The notes below the pieces were generated by a model that saw only the letters and a program-made list of their open reading frames with translations, did not search any database and was not told where the DNA came from. The position numbers and the translations under genes were made by a program. 49,939 bases of DNA from assembly GCA_003597955.1 (NCBI GenBank), contig QZJU01000012.1, positions 1-49,939 on the forward strand. Reading direction: 5' to 3'. Positions 44,811 through 49,939 of this stretch are shown one piece after another (within the stretch, counting starts at the first letter, position 1; each line of letters begins with the position of its first letter). Origin of the DNA: Candidatus Parcubacteria bacterium (GTDB taxonomy: Bacteria > Patescibacteriota > Patescibacteriia > PEXW01).

Positions 44811-45855
44811 ATTCAAAGTTGTCTCGGCGCCACTTTTGCAGGGCGTCAACGAGCTTGACGATATCGCCGTCCATAATCGCCGAAAGATTATGGAAGTTTT
44901 CCTTAAGCCGATGATCGGTCAAGCGGTCCTGGGGGAAATTATAAGTCCGAATTTTTTCGCTTCGATCGCCGGTCCCCACCTGGCTTTTTCGAAGTCTGGA
45001 TCTTTCCATTTGCCGCTTTTCTTCTTGAATCGCAAAAACACGGGCGCGTAAAACCTCAAGCGCCTTTTCACGATTTTGTTTTTGTGATCTTTCGTCCTGG
45101 CACTTTACCACAATCCCGGTTGGCAAGTGCGTCAACCGTACCGCCGAATAAGTCGTGTTGACTGATTGGCCGCCATGGCCGGAAGAAGTGGTAACTTCAA
45201 TTTTTACATCTTCAGGCCGGATCTGAATATCGCTCTCTTCAACAATCGGCAAAACCGCCACCGTGGCTGTGGAAGTGTGCACGCGCCCGCTTTTTTCCGT
45301 GGCTGGAACCCTTTGTACGCGGTGTACGCCGGATTCCATTCGCAAAGCCCCATATGCTTCAAGACCGCGGACCTCAAAGATGATTTCTTTGTAGCCGCCA
45401 ATGCCCGTGCGGTTGGTATCGACCACGTGCGTGAGCCAGCCTTGGCGCTCGGCAAAACGCATATACATTCTGGAAAGCTCGGCGGCAAAAAGACCTGATT
45501 CGTCGCCGCCCGCGCCGGCTCGGATTTCCACGATAGCTTCTCGGCTGTCTAAAGGGTCTTGGGGTTTTTCAGCTTTGGCGAGTTTTGCTTCGACTTCCTT
45601 GAGCTCCTGCTGAATTCGGGCGGCTTCTTCACTTCCAAGCTTTGCTAATTCCGGATCCGCATCTTGCTGAGCGCCCAGGGCGTCAGCAAGCTGTTTTTCT
45701 AACTGGGTTTTTTCATTCAGCAAGTTTAAATGCTCGACCAAGCTTTTATGGTCGCGAGAAAGTTTCTGCAGGTTTAAAGTGTCGCCGGAAGCCGCGGCGA
45801 CTTGAATTTTCGCCTCCAATGCCTGTTTTTTTTCGAGCAAGCTCTGGGAGTTCAT
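44800..45855 (-). CDS. prfA: Peptide chain release factor 1
   Basis: 351 residues with the GGQ motif (SSGHGGQSVNTT) and the PAT tripeptide of RF1 (RVQRVPATEKSGRVHTS), so it recognises UAA and UAG. RF2 is not in this window. Normal length. Followed by prmC with an 11-nt overlap. Confidence 0.97.
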   Translation of the reverse strand: MNSQSLLEKKQALEAKIQVAAASGDTLNLQKLSRDHKSLVEHLNLLNEKTQLEKQLADALGAQQDADPELAKLGSEEAARIQQELKEVEAKLAKAEKPQDPLDSREAIVEIRAGAGGDESGLFAAELSRMYMRFAERQGWLTHVVDTNRTGIGGYKEIIFEVRGLEAYGALRMESGVHRVQRVPATEKSGRVHTSTATVAVLPIVEESDIQIRPEDVKIEVTTSSGHGGQSVNTTYSAVRLTHLPTGIVVKCQDERSQKQNREKALEVLRARVFAIQEEKRQMERSRLRKSQVGTGDRSEKIRTYNFPQDRLTDHRLKENFHNLSAIMDGDIVKLVDALQKWRRDNFEYAG

Positions 45856-45924
45856 AAGATTAGCGCTTTAATAAAAGCCAAAACGCCCTAACCCAAAAGT
45901 TACGGGTGAAGCCGTGAATTGTAT

Positions 45925-46179
45925 TTACTTCTTGGCCTTGGCTTTTTTGTGGGTCAAACGGGCCGTGACTTTGCCCGTTGATTTTTCTTTAATCCGTTTG
46001 AACCGTTCAACCCGGCCTTGGGTGTCGACCACTTTCTGTTTGCCTGTGAAAAGCGGGTGGCAATTAGAGCAGATTTCCACATGAATTTCTTTTTGGGTTG
46101 AACCCGTGGTAAAAACATTGCCGCAGCCGCAAATTACCTTGGCGTCAGAAAAATATTCTGGATGGGTATTTTTTTTCAT
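45925..46179 (-). CDS. rpmE: Ribosomal protein bL31
   Basis: 84 residues with the zinc-type cysteines of the C+ form (ICGCGN and [13 protein letters not shown]). A basic C-terminal tail follows. It lies upstream of prfA in the same direction with about 70 nt between. Confidence 0.93.
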   Translation of the reverse strand: MKKNTHPEYFSDAKVICGCGNVFTTGSTQKEIHVEICSNCHPLFTGKQKVVDTQGRVERFKRIKEKSTGKVTARLTHKKAKAKK

Positions 46180-46247
46180 AAGTCTGTAAAATATAACATA
46201 TTTTTAGTCTTAGTCAACTGCCTTAAAAGCTTAAAAAATATTGGGCC

Positions 46248-46276
46248 TTGCTGAATCTGAGCTTTTATGTTAGAGT
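46248..46276 (+). promoter_or_regulatory. Promoter of the rpsB-tsf unit
   Basis: TTGCTG (46248-46253), 17 nt, TAGAGT (46271-46276). It leaves a leader of about 125 nt before rpsB. Confidence 0.5.
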
Positions 46277-46301
46277 CAGAAATGTTCATTTTAACTCTCA
46301 T

Positions 46302-46380
46302 ACGCCGGTTTTAAGATACTTCTTAAATACGGATTGCGTCCTGCCTTATTTAAAACAAGGCCCTAATCCGGCAAAGGCGT
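46302..46380 (+). promoter_or_regulatory. Structured rpsB leader (candidate S2 autoregulatory RNA)
   Basis: ACGCC (46302-46306) pairs with GGCGT (46376-46380), closing a domain with three helices: TTTAAGA/TCTTAAA (46310-46327), GGATT/AATCC (46331-46369), and within it GCCTT/AAGGC (46343-46361). It ends just before the ribosome-binding site GAAAGGA. Leaders with this arrangement often bind the ribosomal protein to repress translation. Confidence 0.5.
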
Positions 46381-46405
46381 AGCGGCAATTAAGAAAGGAT
46401 AATTT

Positions 46406-47119
46406 ATGCGTGAGATTTCACTTTTGGAGATGCTCCAAAAGGGTGTGCATTTTGGTCATCAAGAGTCGAGGTGGAGCCCAAAAATGCGGCCCTATATTTT
46501 TACTTCGCGAAACGGTATTCACATAATTGATCTGGAGGCCACCCGGGATAAAATCCGCTCGGCTTACGATTTTGTCGTTGCCTTGGCCAAAAGTGGCGGT
46601 CAATTACTCTTTGTGGGCACAAAAAGACAGGCGAAAGTTATTGTGCGGAAAGCCGCCGAAACTTGTGGTATGCCTTTCATGGTGGAACGCTGGGTTGGGG
46701 GCGCGTTAACGAATTTCGCGACCATTCACGAATTGATAAAGAAACTAAGACGACTAAAGAGCGAACAGGCAGCCGGCATGCTGGAAAAGTATACAAAAAA
46801 AGAGCAGCTGAACATTCAAAAAGAAATTAACAAATTGCAGAATGAAATTGGCGGACTGGAGATGCTTGAAAAAATTCCCCAGGCTTTATTTGTCGTTGAC
46901 GCCATTAAAGAGCGCACGGCAATTCGGGAAGCAAACAAAATGAACATCCCGGTGGTGGCCATTTGCGACACCAACAGCAATCCCGATTTGATAAAATTTC
47001 CCATTCCGGCTAACGACGATGCCACCAAAGCAATTGATTTCATTTGTAATTTGATGGTTGAGGCCGTGAATGAAGGCAAATCGAATCTTGATTTGACAGC
47101 CAAAGAAATCCAAAAATAA
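46406..47119 (+). CDS. rpsB: Ribosomal protein uS2
   Basis: 237 residues with the S2 N-terminal EMLQKGVHFGHQESRWSPKM, FVGTKRQAK, and the coiled-coil insert and VAICDTNSNPD segment. It is the first gene of the rpsB-tsf-TPR unit and carries a structured leader. Confidence 0.97.
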   Translation: MREISLLEMLQKGVHFGHQESRWSPKMRPYIFTSRNGIHIIDLEATRDKIRSAYDFVVALAKSGGQLLFVGTKRQAKVIVRKAAETCGMPFMVERWVGGALTNFATIHELIKKLRRLKSEQAAGMLEKYTKKEQLNIQKEINKLQNEIGGLEMLEKIPQALFVVDAIKERTAIREANKMNIPVVAICDTNSNPDLIKFPIPANDDATKAIDFICNLMVEAVNEGKSNLDLTAKEIQK

Positions 47120-47131
47120 CCGAGAAATAAT

Positions 47132-47722
47132 ATGGCAAAGATAAATCTTAACGATGTCCAGAAATTACGCGAACAAACCGGCGTTGGAGTGATGGACGCA
47201 AAAAAAGCTTTAGAAGCAAGCGGCGGCGATTTAGCCGAAGCGATTAAAGCCATGCGCGAAGCGGGCCAGAAAATTGCCGAAAAAAAGCAGGACCGGCAAA
47301 CTCATGCCGGCACAATCGGGGTGTACTTGCACTCGAATAAAAAGATTTTGGCCGCCGTAGTCGTGGCTTGTGAAACGGATTTTGTGGAACGGACAGCGGT
47401 TTTTCAAGAATTGGCTCATGAATTAGCCATGCAGGTTGCGGCTGCGAACCCGAAATACATCAGCGCCGAAGGATTATCAACTGAAGTCATTAAGGCAGAA
47501 ACCGAGATTGCCAAGGCACAAGCCGAAAAAGCCGGCCGGCCAGCAAAAGTCATTGACGAAATTATTAAGGGCAAACTCGCTAAGTTTGCTGAAGAGTATT
47601 GTTTAATGCAGCAAAAGTTTTTTAAAGATGATAAGTTGACTGTGGCAATGGTTGTGCAGGCGGCTGTCCAAAAATTAGGCGAAAACATTCAAATCCGAGA
47701 ATTCATTCGTCTGACAATCTAA
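47132..47722 (+). CDS. tsf: Elongation factor Ts
   Basis: 196 residues, with the N-terminal UBA-like domain (QTGVGVMDAKKALEAS) and VACETDFVER of the core. It exchanges GDP on EF-Tu. The length matches short bacterial EF-Ts (about 200 residues). It lies 12 nt after rpsB. Confidence 0.95.
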   Translation: MAKINLNDVQKLREQTGVGVMDAKKALEASGGDLAEAIKAMREAGQKIAEKKQDRQTHAGTIGVYLHSNKKILAAVVVACETDFVERTAVFQELAHELAMQVAAANPKYISAEGLSTEVIKAETEIAKAQAEKAGRPAKVIDEIIKGKLAKFAEEYCLMQQKFFKDDKLTVAMVVQAAVQKLGENIQIREFIRLTI

Positions 47723-47724
47723 AT

Positions 47725-48618
47725 ATGCTTTTTGATTGGATTACCCTGGGCATTTTTGCAGTTTGCGTGATTGTTTGCGCCGTAATCATTTGGCGCAAAC
47801 TGCCGGCTTTGGCCAGCATTCGCATAGACGCCATTCCAAAGCATCAGCAGGCTGCGCAAAAGCAGGCTCTGCTTGATAAAAGGTTGCAAACCAAACTTGG
47901 CAATTTTGAGGCCCGTATTGTAAGGGGGGTTGAGATGGTTTTTGGGCAAGCTTTTAAATTTTTTAAAAATTTAATTTTGCGCCTAAAAAGGATGGAAAGC
48001 GAATATCGACGCAAGGTGATTACCCAGCAGGCTTTGGACAATCCGGATGTTTTGCGGGCGAAAATCGTAGCAACTTTAAATCAGGCGCAAACCGCCTTAA
48101 ATCAGGGTGACTTGGCCCAAGCCGAACAATTTTTCGTAGATGTTGTAAGTATGGATGCTAAAAATCTTGACGCCTACATTGGCATGGCAGATATCGCGAT
48201 TGCTAAGAAAGATTACGGCAATGCTCGAGAAGCTCTGAATTATGTATTGAAGGTGCAAAAAGACAGTGAGGCCGCATATTTGCGCTTGGGTCGCATCGCG
48301 ACTGATGAAGGCAAACTGACCGAAGCCGAAGCTGATTTTTTGACTACGGTTTCTTTGAACGCGACTACAGCCAGTGCGCATTTTGAACTAGCTGGCATCG
48401 AAGAAAAACTTGGGAATCTAGAAAAAGCCGAAAAGGCTTTTGGGGAGGCAATAAAATTAGAACCGGCAAATCCTAAATACCTGGACGGCCTTCTACAATT
48501 TGCTATAAGACAAAAGAATAAAACCTTGGCTAAGAAATCTTTAGCTAAATTATCCAAAGCAAATCCAGAGAACCAAAAATTGGCGGAGTTATCCAAAGAA
48601 ATTGAAAATTTAGGTTAA
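47725..48618 (+). CDS. Membrane-anchored TPR protein
   Basis: 297 residues: one N-terminal membrane helix (about 5-25), a linker, then at least four tetratricopeptide repeats (segments ending AEQFFVDVVSMD, AREALNYVLKVQ, AEADFLTTVSLN, AEKAFGEAIKLEP). TPRs scaffold protein complexes. It starts 2 nt after tsf and is the last gene before the tRNA cluster. Confidence 0.8.
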   Translation: MLFDWITLGIFAVCVIVCAVIIWRKLPALASIRIDAIPKHQQAAQKQALLDKRLQTKLGNFEARIVRGVEMVFGQAFKFFKNLILRLKRMESEYRRKVITQQALDNPDVLRAKIVATLNQAQTALNQGDLAQAEQFFVDVVSMDAKNLDAYIGMADIAIAKKDYGNAREALNYVLKVQKDSEAAYLRLGRIATDEGKLTEAEADFLTTVSLNATTASAHFELAGIEEKLGNLEKAEKAFGEAIKLEPANPKYLDGLLQFAIRQKNKTLAKKSLAKLSKANPENQKLAELSKEIENLG

Positions 48619-48623
48619 TCTAC

Positions 48624-48646
48624 GCCGATGTAGCTCAGCTGGTAGA
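48624..48646 (+). pseudogene. 5' fragment of a tRNA-Thr gene
   Basis: The first 23 nt of a tRNA (GCCGATGTAGCTC... through the D-loop) break off at GGTAGA and continue into unrelated sequence. It shares TACGCC upstream context with the other copies at 48833 and 49001. Confidence 0.7.
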
Positions 48647-48667
48647 CCTGCTCGCCTGTCGCCGGGC

Positions 48668-48742
48668 GCCGGGATAGCTCAGTGGTAGAGCAACTGTTTT
48701 GTAAACAGTAGGTCGGAGGTTCGAATCCTCTTCCCGGCTCCA
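48668..48742 (+). tRNA. tRNA-Thr(UGU)
   Basis: 75 nt including encoded CCA. Acceptor GCCGGGA/TCCCGGC, D-arm AGCTC...GAGC, anticodon stem ACTGT/ACAGT with loop TTTGTAA (anticodon TGT, reading ACA), T-arm GGAGG-TTCGAAT-CCTC, discriminator T. Its flanks can pair with each other (CGCCTG...GGCAGGCG). Confidence 0.93.
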
Positions 48743-48832
48743 GGCGATCGGCAGGCGGGGCAACTGTTTTGCCTCCCTTGGGGGATGCCCCGGAAGGGCA
48801 ACTCCGGGTTGTTTAAAAAATTGTTTACATAC

Positions 48833-48870
48833 GCCGATGTAGCTCAGCTGGTAGAGCAACTCCATGGTAA
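48833..48870 (+). pseudogene. 5' half of a tRNA-Thr(GGU) gene
   Basis: 38 nt from the acceptor through the anticodon loop (ACTCC, loop ATGGTAA), then unrelated sequence with no 3' half. Its loop shows the uninterrupted GGU anticodon that the intron splits in the copy at 49001. The nearby 48750-48830 region also has gcaactgttttg and gcaactcc scraps of anticodon arms. Confidence 0.75.
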
Positions 48871-49000
48871 TAAACAGGTCCCCGGCAAAAGAGACAAAAT
48901 CAGCTAACCACAGCCAAGAATCACCGCGAAATGCCATGAGATGGACCTACTCCATCCCAAAGTGGGCCGCGGGCTTCTCAAAAATCATCGTGTACCGTAC

Positions 49001-49273
49001 GCCGTTGTAGCTCAGTTGGTAGAGCAACTCCATGGTGGGCCGCACGCCCCGCCCACGGCCAGGGAAACCTGGTCGTGAATCCCGAATGACGGTCAAAGTC
49101 CGGCAACCCGGATCAGACCGTGGCGCTATCTCAAGCGCCCGAACGACTGACAAGGGGAGCTAACCCCGAAAGGGAAGCTCAAGATACAGTCTAGCCCGCT
49201 TATAGGCTACAAGCCGAAGAAGCGGTGTAAGCGAAGGAGTAGGTCGCCGGTTCAATTCCGGCCAACGGCTCCA
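49001..49273 (+). tRNA. tRNA-Thr(GGU) interrupted by a group I intron
   Basis: 5' exon 49001-49036 (acceptor GCCGTTG, D-arm, ACTCC, loop ATGGT) and 3' exon 49234-49273 (AA, GGAGT, variable loop, T-arm GCCGG-TTCAATT-CCGGC, acceptor CAACGGC, discriminator T, CCA). Joined, they form a 76-nt cloverleaf with full pairing and anticodon GGU (codons ACC/ACU). The split is directly after U36 of the anticodon loop. Confidence 0.92.
49037..49233 (+). ncRNA. 197-nt group I intron in the tRNA-Thr anticodon loop
   Basis: The intron follows U and ends in G, as group I introns do. A 9-bp hairpin with a GAAA tetraloop (about 49058-49079, P2-like), the AAGATACAGTC segment (3' strand of P7, near 49182-49192) with CGACTG upstream as its partner, and a TAGCC/GGCTA hairpin (P9-like) are visible. 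Size and organisation resemble the small tRNA introns of the IC3 type. There is no homing endonuclease ORF. I could not resolve P1/IGS pairing by eye. Confidence 0.85.
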
Positions 49274-49281
49274 GGGAAAAG

Positions 49282-49307
49282 TACTGCAACGAACTTGCAG
49301 TATTTTT
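49282..49307 (+). terminator. Intrinsic terminator of the tRNA cluster
   Basis: TACTGCAA (49282-49289), loop CGAAC, TTGCAGTA (49295-49302), then TTTTT. Confidence 0.8.
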
Positions 49308-49321
49308 CTAATCCCACACCT

Positions 49322-49864
49322 ATGGACATTTCAACCGCACTTGATAAGTTCTGTGATTATTCTCAGTTCATGCGGGGATATTCGCGAGATACTATAAAAC
49401 GCTATCGAGGGACTGTGCGATTGCTTCAGCGGTTCCTACACGTCCGCCAGCTCGAAGAATGCACCGAGTCTAGGGTTCGAGAGTTCTTTTATCACGGCAG
49501 GCAAGTTCAGCATTGGGCACCGAATTCATTCATTACATACCACAAGTCGCTCGCTGTCTTTTTCAGGTGGTGTGTCGACCAAGGCTACATGCACACAAAT
49601 CCAACCGACGACATGGAAATGCCCAAGACCGAAAAGAAGCTGCCGCCAAAGCTGACCAAGCAGGAGGCCTTAAAGCTACTGGAGATCGTTTACAATTATC
49701 CGTATCCGTACACCTACCAGCGATACCGGAACTATGCGATCTTTGCCACCTTCGTGTATGCGGGATTGCGGAAGAGCGAATTATTGCGCCTCAAAATGGT
49801 CGATGTCGATCTTGCGAATCAATCCATCTATATTCATCAGGGTGTACTGACCCCCATATACTAG
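49322..49864 (+). pseudogene. Tyrosine recombinase (Xer/phage integrase type), cut off by the IS
   Basis: The N-terminal SAM-like core-binding domain (FMRGYSRDTIKRYRGTVRLL...) and the beginning of the catalytic domain, with the first catalytic Arg in YAGLRKSELLRLK, are present. Native sequence stops at about 49842; the last residues (VLTPIY) and the stop come from the element terminus, so the HxxR and Tyr motifs are missing. The ATG at 49322 is preferred over an upstream TTG at 49295, which lies in the terminator. It lies just after the tRNA cluster, a usual position for an integrase of a tRNA-targeted element. Confidence 0.85.
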
Positions 49865-49939
49865 ACACGACGGTCTAGACTAATTAACGTATGGGCATAT
49901 GAAAAAACATCACTCGATAGCTCCTGAAGTAAAGGAGCA
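49843..49939 (+). mobile_element. IS3-family-like element terminus (right copy)
   Basis: 49843-49938 is the exact inverted copy of 1-96, starting TGTACTGACCCCC. The two copies face outward from the window in opposite orientation. The window ends 1 nt beyond the match. Only about 97 nt of the element are visible. Confidence 0.7.
49899..49939 (+). CDS. Transposase OrfA N-terminus (partial, runs off the window)
   Basis: Same 13 codons as at the left end (MKKHHSIAPEVKE), from the ATG at 49899. The family call depends on sequence outside the window. Confidence 0.45.
   Translation, partial: MKKHHSIAPEVKE

Overview
The window looks like one contig from a small-genome bacterium of the Candidate Phyla Radiation (Patescibacteria). 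This is inferred from gene content and style, not from a marker-gene tree: tightly packed housekeeping genes, a ThrRS without the TGS domain, paired DUF3048 proteins, a baseplate-J-like membrane protein, a TraG/VirB4-like ATPase preceded by a small acidic partner, and many orphan membrane proteins. TGA is used as an ordinary stop (several ATGA gene overlaps), so the UGA-recoded lineages are unlikely.

Layout. Both ends of the window carry the same 96-bp sequence in inverted orientation. It begins TGTACTGACCCCC, an IS3-family type terminus, and holds the first codons of an OrfA-like transposase. It truncates a membrane protein gene on the left and a tyrosine recombinase on the right. Next come a HAD phosphatase, a dTMP-kinase-like gene, gatB and miaA (0.6-4.7 kb). 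A large exported protein with 18 dockerin-type calcium loops between a propeptide and a subtilisin domain follows (4.8-8.1 kb), with a leader peptide and terminator-like hairpin just upstream. A C39-like peptidase, an unidentified structured RNA gene (9.28-9.64 kb) and a hypothetical gene lead to thrS, which is preceded by a T-box-like threonine riboswitch. dnaE and its downstream genes run leftward (12.5-17.5 kb).

From 18 to 29.3 kb the genes run rightward: a SEDS protein (RodA/FtsW), a zinc-ribbon-like protein, L25, two DUF3048 proteins, a Cof-type HAD phosphatase, an M16 peptidase, an AI-2E-family transporter, metG, cvpA and rsmI. The F1Fo ATP synthase locus (atpI-B-E-F-H-A-G, then D-C) fills 29.9-37.2 kb. 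It is split by a small opposite-strand membrane gene and contains structured intercistronic RNAs. An accessory region (37.2-40.7 kb) holds a cysteine-rich protein, a frameshifted gene, a heliorhodopsin and a single-domain response regulator. It is followed by a TraG/VirB4-like ATPase, prmC-prfA, rpmE, rpsB-tsf and a TPR protein.

The right end (48.6-49.3 kb) is a tRNA-Thr cluster: an intact tRNA-Thr(UGU), two 5' tRNA-Thr fragments, and a tRNA-Thr(GGU) interrupted in its anticodon loop by a 197-nt group I intron. Both tRNA-Thr genes have discriminator U, which matches the UGGA bulge of the T-box. The tRNA-Thr(GGU) anticodon matches the ACC specifier in the thrS leader, so the two regions support each other. 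Several genes have a TATAAT-like -10 box only 6-8 nt before the ATG, which suggests leaderless transcripts.
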